A stretch of 64,000 bases of DNA from Tetmemena sp. SeJ-2015. Taxonomy: Eukaryota; Ciliophora; Spirotrichea; Sporadotrichida; Oxytrichidae. Position 1 is the stretch's first letter, and each line of letters starts with the position of its first letter. The DNA is taken from contig JAJKFJ010021298.1 of NCBI GenBank assembly GCA_027382625.1, forward strand, positions 32,675-96,674, read 5' to 3'. This document shows positions 12,301 to 24,359 of the stretch, in pieces. The notes under the pieces were generated by a model. It had not been told where the DNA came from. It ran no database searches and saw only the letters and a list, made by a program, of their open reading frames with translations. Position numbers and translations under genes: made by a program.

Positions 12301-15300
12301 AAAACTTGACTCATTATATTAATTCATATTCTATTAAGAGATTTTTAAGCAGATATAACACGAAATAGGCCAAAAGATACTGAAGGAGGATAACAGGTTT
12401 CACGATGGATTGGATGGTCTAATCAGAGAGGACTCCTTCTACAAAATCATAGACAAGGATTCAATCGAAATTGTGGATACCTACTACGACAGATGCCCCT
12501 GCTTGAATCTTAGGAAGGCTATCTTGAGGGCCAAGGTTTATATTAACAGAACTGCAGTGGCAATCATCACACACAAGCTCTTCGAAACAGTCTCAGTCAC
12601 TGTCATCATAGCCAACTCCATGTTCTTAGCTAAAATATATTATAATATAAAGCTCTTGATGATCCCTTGGCAACTGAGCCCCCAGCTTACTCTATTGCTA
12701 AATTAGATCTTAAAGTCTTGCTCATCATAACTTAAGCTTGTATTTAATATTTCAATGCTTACAGTGAAGTGACCTTTCAAATTCTTTATTCTATCGAAAT
12801 GGTGCTCAAGATCATAGCCCTTGGCTTTAAACTTCTTAATAAGATTACATAAAATTTAAGCGGCTTTCCTGAACAAAGGGTCTTATCTGAGAGACTCCTG
12901 GAATATCTTGGATTTTGTGATTGTGATGTCAGGTTACCTCAACTATGTAATGGCTGGCTCAACTAATCTCTCAGTGCTGAGATCTTTCAGAGTCATCAGG
13001 CCCCTCAGAACAATCTCAAGTATCCAAGGACTGAGAGTTATCGTGCAGTCCCTGATCTCTGCCCTGCCTCTTCTCAGAGACACAATCTTATTCTTAGCAG
13101 AGTTAATGTATAAAGCAATTCTTGTTATCTTGGTGCTGTTGTTCTTCTTTCTGATCTTCGGTATTGCAGGAGTGCAGTTGTTCGTTGGCATCGTGAAGAA
13201 CCGATGCGTGTGGCAAGAGACGGGCATCCGTTATGTTGCGGACATGATGTGTGCCACTGATAGCGACTGCAGACCAGGCCAATTTTGCGGCAAGACTATG
13301 ACTAATCCCAACGAAGGAACTACTAACTTCGACAACGTGCTCTATGCCATCCTCATGGTTTTTGAAGTCATCACTCTTTAAAGAAGTGAAGATCTATTAG
13401 AGTAGTGTAGTATTTAAGTATATCTTGAGGGGTGGACTTCCAACATCATGTTGTACGTAGAGTAGTCAGTGGCCACGTGGACAATCGCCTACTTTATTCC
13501 CATAGTGTTCGTGGGTGCCTTCTTCCTGCTCAATTTGACGCTGGCCGTTATCAAGAGTAAGTTCACAGAAGAGATGCACAAGTAGAAGGAGAACCCCAAC
13601 AGCAAAAAGAAGAAGATCACCATCAAGAAGAGAAGAGGAGTGGATGATGATTCAGACCCCGAGGACAAAGAGTAGTAAATTGATGATGAAACAGACGAGC
13701 AGAGAGCTCAAAGAGAGAGGGAGAGACTCGATGCCATGACAATGCAAGAAATTGAAGAAGACCCAAATATCTCACCAGAGGTCAGGAGACAGATAAAGTA
13801 GAAGAGAAGACTTGAGGATCTCATTAAGAAGATGGAAATAGCTTTGAGACAAAAGGAAGTGAGAGATAAGATCACTCCCAGAGAGGCCACAAATGAATCC
13901 GCAAGGTATGTCAATCAGCACGTTTCTGGAAGCCACAAAAGAGTTGGAAGCAATGTCTCAATCAGGCAAAGGAATCATAAGCTTTAATATTCTGAGCTAT
14001 TTCTAAGTCATAACCATCAAGTCTTTTATTGAATGGACGCGGAGACTCTTGCTCAAAGAGGTCAGAGCATAGCTTGGATGTTCAAAAATGCTCAGCATAG
14101 AGACTACGGAGAATTCTTCCAATCAAGAAGCACGAGCCTTCCTCCTAATTCTAGAGGCTCACCAGATAGGAGCCAAGCTCAAGGTTTCACAGATAAGTAC
14201 AACGAGTTATTCCAGCGAGTTGACAGTGGTAATCCTCTGCTGGCTCTACCAGTCCTAAGATCGGTGTCAGCAGTCTTAAGTCCAACATCAACACTTCTAA
14301 CAAGTTTCAGAATAGATCTACTTCTTATAGTTACTATATTAAGTTGACTTCGAAGTAGACGAACTTCAAGTTCCAGCACGATGGAGAGACCATAAATGAG
14401 GATGATGAGGAGTCGCACGAGATTACAGTCCTGATGGACCAAAATCAGAGTAGCCCCATCACTCTCAAGAACCAGCGCCTTAAACTTAAGGAGGGAAGTG
14501 GCAAGAAGAAAGCCAAGGAGGCTACTCCTCCGGAGACTATCAGTGGAGTTCAGACTGGAGTTCATGCTAGCGTGGCCACTATCAATTGAACTTAAAGTTT
14601 AAACTTATTATTTAAATATCGGAGGAACAATAGCTGAAAACGATTCTGATCCTGAGTTGATAAAGGCAGCTAAGAAGCAAGTTCATTAGAGTGCAGCAAT
14701 TAAGGGGCTGCCTCCTAAGATCAAGATTGATAACAAGCTTAACACTATCAGCAACCCTTCAAGGATTCTTAACTCTTGTAAAATGTGCATAGTGTTTGAA
14801 TTCTTTTTTTATTAAGTTGATTTTGGATTCCTAGAAACAACAGTGGGCAACATGCGAATGTCTCGCTTGGCTTGGTCAAGTGTTTGAACTAGAGAACTCT
14901 CGAGATAACTCAGTTGTGCCTAGCAAGGTAATGATGGGGGTATGGCAGGGATCAAGAACTCTAAGCTGACTCCTGCAAAGGGTCCAACCAATAGAAACAG
15001 ATAAAATTATATGAAGAATATGAATTAGAGAAAAGCAGCTCAGAAGATAGACGACGAAAAGAAGAAGAAGGCCTATGAGAAGCTGTAGCAGGGTTTTGAC
15101 ATATTTGAGTTCCTGGACAGCCACAGCAACTTAGAGCAGGACGAGAACCAATTTGGAGACGACGAGCAGTCCCACAACCTCTCAAGGGATGATAGAATAT
15201 AAGAAAGATATTCTTATTATTTTGAGTGATAGCGAGGAGGAAGATGAAGAGAGAGGAGGAGCGCAGCAAGCCCAAGAGAGGGAAGGTGGTGCAGCAGATT

Positions 15301-18300
15301 ATCGATGACTTGGATATCGACCAGGACGCAGGCCAGTTCAGGATGGAGAAGCAGACCACTCAGGGCAACACCACTCACTTCGAGGGCAAGTCTACTTTCA
15401 CTACCTCAGATGCCAACAAGACCCTCTCCAAAAGAAACCAAGTATTATCCTAATAAAGATTCAGTCATTTAGTTGACTTTAAACTAAGTAAGCAACAGAG
15501 AGGGAAAGTCTCAAGTCAGATTTGAGAAGCAGGATTCGCCAGATCATTAAAACCCGCAATAATCTAAGTTCTGTATTTAATTTCATCCTAATTTTAATTG
15601 CTTGAATTAACTTATATGCGAGATCTAATTAATTTAATTCTTTTGTTTGGAGTTTGATTAGGCCCTGAGGCTATTTGAGAATCCTACTTTCAACGAGACA
15701 AATCTAAAATAAGTATAAAGCCAATTCGCTTTATAAGGTGTTTTAAATGGGGGAACGATGTCGACCATAATCATCGAGAAGAAAAAGAAAACGAGTGCAG
15801 CTATTCTCAGCTTAATAAAAATAGTAAAGAGTAAATAACTTACACTAAATTTGAGGATAACAATGCCTACAATAGGAGGAAGAGTGTTATGCCCAAGAAG
15901 AGTTTCTACAAACACAAGTTTGACCCTGATGAAGAAATGGAAGATGAGGAAGAAGATCATCTTAATAGCAATTACTCTAGAATTTTTATTATACTTTAAT
16001 GTAGATGCCAGCTAGGGTAGAGTCGATTCCAAGGCTAGTCAGGGAGGCCAAAATGGAAGGAACACACCAAGCAACAACAATGCATAATCTCAACCCACAG
16101 ATAGGGGCAACAACTCCCCCAGAGGAGGAGGCCAAAGACCTAACACCAGAAATGGCAATGGCAGAAGCATTACTGGAGGCAGTGGGCAGCAGAAGCTTAC
16201 CTTTAAGGAGAAGGCGATGCGTTTCTTCAAGATCACTCCCAAGCGAGGAAGAAGCAAGCAGTAGAAGGTCAAAGACGCAAACAACATGAATAAGAGTCTT
16301 ATAAACAGGAGTAAGTTCAAATAACACACTTGCTTTCAATTTTATTTGAATAGGAGTAGCAGTAATAATTCGCACTCAACGAGACCATTTCATAATTCAA
16401 GTCCACTATTCTCAGAAAGAGAACTACTCAGTCACAGCCAAGGCCTACTGGACCTTTACCAACTTCCTACTCTATCCTGCTCAACGATCAAGATTTGGAA
16501 GCTCTGATTTTATAAATGCAAGTAAAACTCATTATAAAGCTTCTACTTTGAATGGCCCATCTAAGAATGCAACTGTAAGAGCAAAGTCTCTTCACTAGAG
16601 GGCAAAGCAACTGCACAAGGACACAGTCGAGTTCAACCGTAGGATTCTCGCCATGAATAAAAAGAGAAACTATGATCCCCTTATCTTCATCATTACCTAT
16701 GTTGAATTAATTAAACTAGTTCTTCTAGGAGGCAGTTAGAAATATCGGAAAGACCAAGGCTGAGATTAAGAAGGAGAAGCAGGACCTCCTCCTAAAGAAG
16801 AGATTCATTCAGCTAGGTGGAGGCTTTGAACTTCCTCCTCCTACCAGCAAGGCCTTCAAGCGAAACAAGCGCAAGCTCATGAGGAGTGGCACAGTCACCA
16901 AGGACACACTTTTCAAAAAGCGCTTCAGATCTCCACTAGACTCACCTGATAAATATGAGTCGCATCGATGAATAATGTCACTTGATTGATTGAATGCTCG
17001 ACACTTTTTGAGTTTAGAGATGGCGAGGGAGAAGGAGAAAGTTCTCCAAATAAGGCCAGTTTCGTAGACTAAGACTTTATGCTTGAGATGCTCAGAGTCA
17101 AAGAATGAGGTGAAGGAGAAAGAAAAAGAGTTTGGGTATGAGTAGGAGGTAGAGCCCATAGACATAGAAACAGCCATGCACAAGAAGAAAAAGAAGATCT
17201 CCCTCAAGCTCAGGAATTACAAGTACTCCTCTATAGATGACATCTTCGAAAGAAGGAATCAGCTGCCTGAACAGGAAGCTGCCATTGCAGATTAGCCACC
17301 CACTCAAAACAAAGTAGCACTCACTAATGGCGGTGACGAGGCAACTTTGGTTGAAAACGCAAAGGTTGAGATGCTCAAGCCACAGAAACTCCGCCAAGCT
17401 TTCGGAGCTTTCAACTTACCAGTGAGGAAAGGAGTCCGAGGCTTCTAGAAGAAAGTCATCCTACAGCAGAAGCGATTCCATGAGGACTTGGAAGATTTCA
17501 GAGAGTCAGATGAAAATCAGGATGACGCTTTGAAGAAGCTGGAGGACTTCTATAACTAGTATCATAGATCGGATATCCACGTCACAGGTACACTCTCAAT
17601 CGTATTTGAAAAACCAAAGCACGAGAACAAGATGATGAATGTGAACTACTACTACAACATCCACCCAGAGAATTACAAGATTAAGCCTTCACAGAGCAGA
17701 GACAACAGCTAGATCATTCCAACCACTCCTGGAGGGAACAATTTAAACATAGACAACTCGATCATGAACAACTCTCGCTTCATGCAGATGAACACCATGA
17801 ACAATAACAACATATTCATTAGCAACTTTGGAGAACCCGAACGCCATGAAAGCAAGGAGTCAGTCTATGATAACAATCTTTCTATTGGCTCTCTCGGGGG
17901 AGCTAAATTAAAGTTATACCAATAAGCCAGTTAGACTTATTTTATGAGTTAGTATCCAAAGATCTGGAGAGGGTTCGGTCAAGAATTAGATAAGCATATT
18001 TTGAATTTCACTTAGTTGTTGTTTGAATGTGTCCGGGGAAAGCATTCAGTCATCATCTGAGAGCAAGCAGCAATCCAGGATGGCCCAAGAGGAAATTCCT
18101 TAACACTTCAAGAGTAAGCGGGCGAGGAAAGGGCTCTCGACCTACCTCAAGCCGCAAAGGTCCCCGAACCCCCAAGAGCACCAGCAAGTCTCAAATTAAT
18201 GCTACTAACGCCAGTGGTAAGAGATCAGGCTCAGTGGGAATCAACCCCAACGGATCTAACAATACAAAGGCTGCAGCAACATCTGGCTACTAAGTCATCC

Positions 18301-21300
18301 AACGACCCGAGGCCTTAAATGATAGACAAATCCTTAGACGACTAAATGATTATCAATTGTAAATTTGAGAAGTGTTCGATCTGCTGTTGTGGATTTCAAT
18401 TAAAAATAAATGATAATGTCAAGAAGTCGAGAGTGTTCAGCCTGATTAAAATTATTTAGGCCTTTTTTCCATCAGCCAAGTCAACTTTAGCAGATACCCG
18501 ACCATCATTCCTCGCAAAGATATTAACTTGTTGACCCCCTTTTTCTACTTATTGCAAAGGAGAAGATGTGCAAGCTAAGAAGAAACAGAAGAAGCCTCCT
18601 AAGAAGAAAGGAAAGGATGGCAAGCCTCATAAGTAAGAGGACTAAACAGAGGATGAGGTCTCAGATACATCACAAGAGCAAGAGAACAATTTAGATGACT
18701 ATTTCATTGACAGAGATTTCCTAAATTATTATTCAATATAATGAGAGTAGCTATGATATTTGTTTAAATGACAAAGAGGTCATCAAGGCAAAATCTGGAG
18801 CTTAGAGGAAGAAAATTGTGCTTAAAATCAGTTGCTATGTTGTCTATATATGCTTAGCTTAATTTTAAATTGACACTGTGGAATGGAGTGGCTAAGATAT
18901 CATCCAACGCTTTGACCCTTATAAAACGAGAATTGCTCTTAACAGTCTCAATCAGATCAGAATCTTTAATTCTTAAGATTTATGAATAGACGTGATTGAA
19001 AGTCTCTATGTCTTAATTTGAATCTGGCCTTATGGATTCTATGGATACTTCAAGAGATGGAGGACTCTACTGAAAAAGGTTATGAAGAGCGGCCCAATTG
19101 AGAATCTGATGACTCTTCTTGTGTTTATGAACACTATCATCCTTTCACTCGATCACTACGGCATCGATCCTGATACACAAGGCGTCCTCAAAGTTTACTA
19201 TCAATTATTGAAAAGTTAAGTAAGAATATCCTATTTCAAGTTTCAACACATTCTTCACAATAATCTTCGCAGTAGAGATGTTCCTAAAGATTGGAGCTGT
19301 GGGAATTGTAAAGTGGCTGAGGGATAAGATGAACTACATGGATGGAGGTATCGTCATGCTCTCCCTCGTAGAGTTAGTCTTCATGTCTGGATCAGGAGCA
19401 TACATCATCATTTTAAGATCTCTTTGAAATATCGCATTCAGTGCGTTCAGGTCTATAAGAATGTTGCGTACGCTGAGAGTGCTGAGAGTAGCAAGACTGC
19501 TGAGAGGCATGAAATCCATGATCAATATCATTTCAGTCATCTAACGCTCCCTCTCCAGCTTCGTCTATCTCGGAATGCTACTCTTTTTGTTCATATTCAT
19601 CTATGCTCTACTTGGAATGCAGCTCTTTGGAGGCAATTTCAACCAAGATGAGGATAACAACTCAAGGTATAAACCTTAGTTCATTACTATCTAGAGTTAA
19701 TAACGTTGAGCATTTTAATGGCAATTGGTTTAACTTCGACTCCTTTGACAAGCATTCGTGACCTCTTTCATTCTGCTGACTATGGAGAACTGGAACTCAA
19801 TTCTCTATCTGGCCATGGGAAGTGAAGTGAACAAGGGCATCACTGTGGTGTACTTCATATCCTGTATCTTTATCGGTAACTACATGCTGCTCAATCTGTT
19901 TTTGGCCATCCTGCTAGATGCTTTCACCACTGTAGATGAGGAAGATCATGAAACGCCTGAGAAAGCTATACAAAGAGAGAAAGATAAGCTGGATGCTCTT
20001 AATCAAAAGGAGGGAGAGGATCTTATCATAGGCCTTGAGGAAGAATGAGTATCAGATAAATTATCTCTTAACTCTATCTACACATTTAAGGAAATAGAGG
20101 GAGCTCAGGCTGCTCAGGGAGATAAGAAAAAGCAAAAGAAGAAGAAAAAGAAGAAGAAGCCAAGTGGCAAAAAGAGCGAGCAAGTAGTGAGTAACATCTT
20201 GGATGAGTCAGTGGAGGCAGATCTTGAAGCACTTGAGGCAAGAAAGAAAGAGCTTGCAAATTAGAAAGGCATACTTTTCGATGGTATTGAGTGCGAGCGA
20301 TCTTGTTACATGTTCAGAAAATAAAATCCCATGAGAAAGTTCAGCTATATCTTAGTGCATGACAATAGATTCGAAAACTTCATTCTCTGTGCTCATCATT
20401 TTGAGTTCACTCAAATTGATTTTCGATACCTACTACTTTAACGCTCCAGATACTGACCCTGTAGTGAAAATAACAAAGTAGCTTGATCTTGTCTTTACGG
20501 TTTTATTCACTGGAGAGTGTGTTTTGAAGGTCATAGCATTTGGTTTTATATAGGATGAAAACTCTTACTTGCGTGAGTCCTGGTCTTAACTTGACTTCTT
20601 TATCGTGACAACTTCTTTGATAGACGCTTCTTTCAGTTCAGTTAATATCCAGATCATTAAAATTCTGAGGCTGCTGCGTATCCTCCGTCCTTTGAGATTC
20701 ATCTCTCACAACTCTTCTATGAAGACGGTAGTCGTGGCTCTGTTTTCTTCTATGGGAGCTCTTTTAAATGTGGGTATCGTGGTTATTTGCGTCTTCCTCA
20801 TGTTTGCAATCCTTGGAGTTAATTTGTTCGCAGGAAAACTCTAATACTGTTCAGTTGACTATTAGTAATGGATTTTTTGCATACATGCCGTAAAAATATA
20901 TGGCAACTTAATTTTGCGATACTATGTTATCTAGAATTCCGATACTTGCTTTAAGAGAAGAGGAGAGTGGAAAACTTACAGTTAGAATTTTGACAATGTT
21001 ATAAGAGGTATGCTGACTTTGTTCGTGGTGGCAACTCAAGAGGGCTGGCCTGATGTGATGTATCAGTACACAGATATCACCGGAGTAGAATCAGGTCCTT
21101 AGGAGGCAGCCACTTTCAATAACGCTTTCTTCTTCGTGGCATTCGTGTTCATCGGCTCTTTCTTCTTTATGAATCTCTTCGTCGGTGTGCTCTTTATGAA
21201 TTTCGAAGCTGCTTAAAGAGATGAAAAAGAAGCTGGTATCATCAAAAAAAAGTTAATTATATGTAGCTAAATAATTTAAGCTATGTTGCTAGAAGGCCAT

Positions 21301-24300
21301 GAGATAAAGTGGGTGGATATGATGAAGATGATATTGGATGCTAAGCCTGAGATTATCAAGATCCCCAAGAATCCTATCAGTCGCTTTTTCTATATGGTTA
21401 CCAAACCTGATGGCAAATTCGATTTCATCATTATGTGCTGCATCATTCAAATTTTCACAGTACTCATTTAGCTTAATATAATCTTCATTCTAAACATGTT
21501 CTAAATGGCGATGACTTTTGAAGGAATGACCCAGGCCTACTAGCAAGGATTAGCCTATTTAAACTACTTCTTCACTGGAGTTTTCACCTTAGAGTTCCTA
21601 ATGAAGATAATAGGCAATGGTTCTAACTACTTTGTTCCGCGGATGGCACAAGTTCGATTTCTTTGTAGTCGTGTCCTCTTATATCGATATAGTAATGTCT
21701 TAGCTTTCAGCGAATTCTCTCAAATTCTTAAGAGTGGCTCCTCAGCTTGCTAGAGTGCTTAGAGTGCTTCGTGTCAGTAGATTATTCAGACTTCTTAACA
21801 AATAAACTTAAAATAAGCAACTATATACAGATGAGTAGCTAATTTTAAGATTACAAGGGTCTTCAAGCACTTCTTTAGACTATAGCTTTCTCTCTACCGT
21901 CTCTGATGAACGTTTTTGCTTTGTTGATGCTCGTGTACTTCATATTCTCAGTCTTGGGCGTTTACATGTTCAACTCAATCACCGAGGGAAATATAATTGA
22001 TGACCAGTACTTCAACTTTGTCAACTTCTCCCAGGCAATGATTATGCTATTCAGAGTTTCAACAGGTGAAGACTGGCCGACTATCATGTACGATACTATG
22101 AATACCTCCTCTGACTGCATCCCAGGCAAGAACTGCGGACTCTCTTACTCCCCAGTCTTCTTCATAATCTTCGTGATGGTGCAGTCCTACGTTATGCTGA
22201 ATCTGTTCGTGCTGATCATCCTACAACAGTTCGAACTCTATTACCTACCCAATGATAATGTGCTACAGCAGTTTGGTGATGATCTGCAGAGATTCAAAAT
22301 CACCTGGATCAAGTTCTCCAGAGAGTTCACTGGCATCAAAATACAAGCTACTGATCTAAACTTAAGCAAAAATTATGACTCAATTCTATTTTTAAATGCA
22401 TATAGTATAAGAGTTTAGTACCCTTCTTTAGAGACATGGAAGGAAGACTCAGCTTTGGAACAGCATCAGAGTCTGAAATCCTCAGGAACTTAGTCAAGAT
22501 GAACTTAGAGAGTGAAAATAAGAATTGCAGAAATAATCAATGCTTATAATTGTGATGAGGAGGGTTTTATATACTTCAATGAGATGCTCTTTAAAACTAT
22601 GAAGCGAGTTTATGGCATGGAGCGATCTCGAAAGCGCATACTTATTGAAATTGAGCTTAAGACTCTTGAGCGACTCCAGCAGATTAAGTTGAGGATAGCT
22701 ACTAAGGACCGTAAAGAGCAGAGAATCAAAGCAGTCACTGTCAATCCTTTCCTAGCAGTTATGTACAAGAACATGTCTTTCAAGGCTTGGAGAAAGATCT
22801 ATTGTAAGTTAACTATGATACCAATTTTACAAGTCTTTGATGATATTTTTCAACTCTTTTATAGAAACAAACTCGCCAAAGCGCTAAGAGGAGCAAGAAT
22901 TTGGACTTGATAGAGAAAGTTCAGACGAAGACATGGAATCTAACAATGTGATTGTGGACGGAGATGACGAATATTAGTATGTGACCGACTAGGATATGGC
23001 TTGCAACTCGGATGAAGATAACTTTGAGGGTGACTCCTCGCAAAAGAACCTATTCCAGGAGAGATCTATCAACGCTTTGATAAACGATGTCAACGCTATA
23101 GTCACTCCAGGCGGCCCCAACGATCCGATATCATTATTTAATAAACTGTAGTTTATCTTTCCTATTTCCTAAATCGAAATTCAGACTGGAGTCAAACAGA
23201 AGTGGCATATCAACTGAGAGAAGGAATAAGTTTGGAGCTTAGAAAAGCATGAGCGAGATGATTGAGAAGAATCCATTTGTGGGAGTACCAGATACTAATA
23301 GCCAAACACCAGGTCGATAAATGAACCCTACCTCCTCATCACATAATCAGCTAATGAGTGTAGCTACAGCCAGGAATACTCACAGTCCTGTCGATAATAA
23401 CAACTTAGATACCTACGCAGGAGGTTAGATTGAAACCCCCAAAGGCAATGAAACTTCTATAAATGGCCAAGGAAACGGGTATGTGAGTGGAGCAGCTACA
23501 GAGAGCGGCTTCAAGATTAAACTGCAGTAGACTGCCACAACTTCAAGTGGCTTCGATGCAGCTCCTATTACTGGAAGCATTTAATTATAGGGGGTGAACT
23601 AAATTATTCTAAATTGAAGAGACACTAAGAGGAATTACGGTGATAAGGGAAAGTTAAGAACTGGCGAGCTTGAATTGATAGATGAGAAGGAGGAAACTGG
23701 AAAAGCTTATTCACCAGCAGAAAATACCAACTCAGGCAAAAATAAAGGTAGCGCAATTAATGGGTCAGCATCTCATAGCAAGAAGAAGAGCAATCCAGCT
23801 CCATTAAACCAGAAAAAGGTTAATTCTCAAACGACAGGTAATCATAAACACTCTCTTAGCAAGCAACATACTAATGAGAGACATATTTTTTTTTAAAAAA
23901 TAAAATAAATAATTTCAAGAGGCAAAAAATTATTATGTTTTAAATACTTATCTCTTTTTGCTTTATTTATAGGCCTTTGAAATTATAAAGACTGTTGATG
24001 AGTTAATCTGATGAAGAAGATAATGAAATGAGAGCTATGGAAAATTAAGTTGCATAAGAATTTGCAAGTAATCAGCAGTACACACTACAATCATTTTATA
24101 ATTTTTGTTTAACTCAAAACCTTTTATTTAAATATAGTAAATTATCATTATCTTTAATAATGATTGGGAGCAGCAGATAATGCAACAAGTAACATCCAGA
24201 ATAGTAGTTTGGAATAGCATCAACTGCAAATGCTCACAGAAGAGATTCTTGCAGCAAACGAAGGAGGAACAATTAACGGTACCTATGAGGAGTTCATTAA

Positions 24301-24320
24301 AGTTATTTTAAGTCGTTGAA
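9303..24320 (+). CDS. four-domain voltage-gated calcium channel, split by IESs
   Basis: Pore-forming alpha-1 type channel. Domains: I about 12540-13560, II 19080-19930, III 20380-21210, IV 21370-22230. Arg-rich S4 helices read [10 protein letters not shown] (I), [18 protein letters not shown] (II), [13 protein letters not shown] (III) and [17 protein letters not shown] (IV). The filter signatures are ITLEGW, LTMENW, ATQEGW and STGEDW, an E/E/E/E set typical of Ca2+-selective channels. A Cys-rich turret lies before the domain I filter. After domain IV come an EF-hand-like segment ([16 protein letters not shown], about 22535) and a basic pre-IQ/IQ region. The N-terminus (9303-12400) and I-II loop (13560-19000) are exceptionally long and rich in Ser, Asn, Gln and Lys. 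The C-terminus is placed at [11 protein letters not shown] plus TGA. In ciliates such channels drive ciliary reversal; that role here is inference. Confidence 0.9.
10331..10376. other. IES, 46 bp, pointer TAGTAT
   Basis: TAGTAT occurs at 10331-10336 and 10377-10382. Removal joins NSRNPQSQVSQ to [14 protein letters not shown] in the channel N-terminal region. Confidence 0.8.
12628..12650. other. IES, 23 bp, pointer AGCT
   Basis: AGCT occurs at 12628-12631 and 12651-12654. Removal joins IIANSMFLA to [13 protein letters not shown], the S1-S2 region of channel domain I. The insert is almost pure A/T. Confidence 0.92.
13375..13422. other. IES, 48 bp, pointer TCTT, inside the pore motif
   Basis: TCTT occurs at 13375-13378 and 13423-13426. 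Removal creates [16 protein letters not shown], the selectivity-filter segment of domain I. Confidence 0.94.
19213..19237. other. IES, 25 bp, pointer AAGTT
   Basis: AAGTT occurs at 19213-19217 and 19238-19242. Removal joins VYYQLLKS to [16 protein letters not shown], entering S2 of domain II. Confidence 0.9.
21798..21852. other. IES, 55 bp, pointer ACAA
   Basis: ACAA occurs at 21798-21801 and 21853-21856. Removal joins the domain IV S4 end RLFRLLNK to GLQALLQTIAFSLP in frame. Confidence 0.9.
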
Positions 24321-24345
24321 AAATTGGTTTCTCTTCAGATTAATT

Positions 24346-24359
24346 TTATACTTTCAATT
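24346..24359 (+). other. scrambled-gene pointer, copy 1, body side (14 bp)
   Basis: TTATACTTTCAATT, identical to the reverse complement of 29408-29421. It marks the left edge of the transporter body and encodes YTFNF of the joined protein. Confidence 0.9.
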
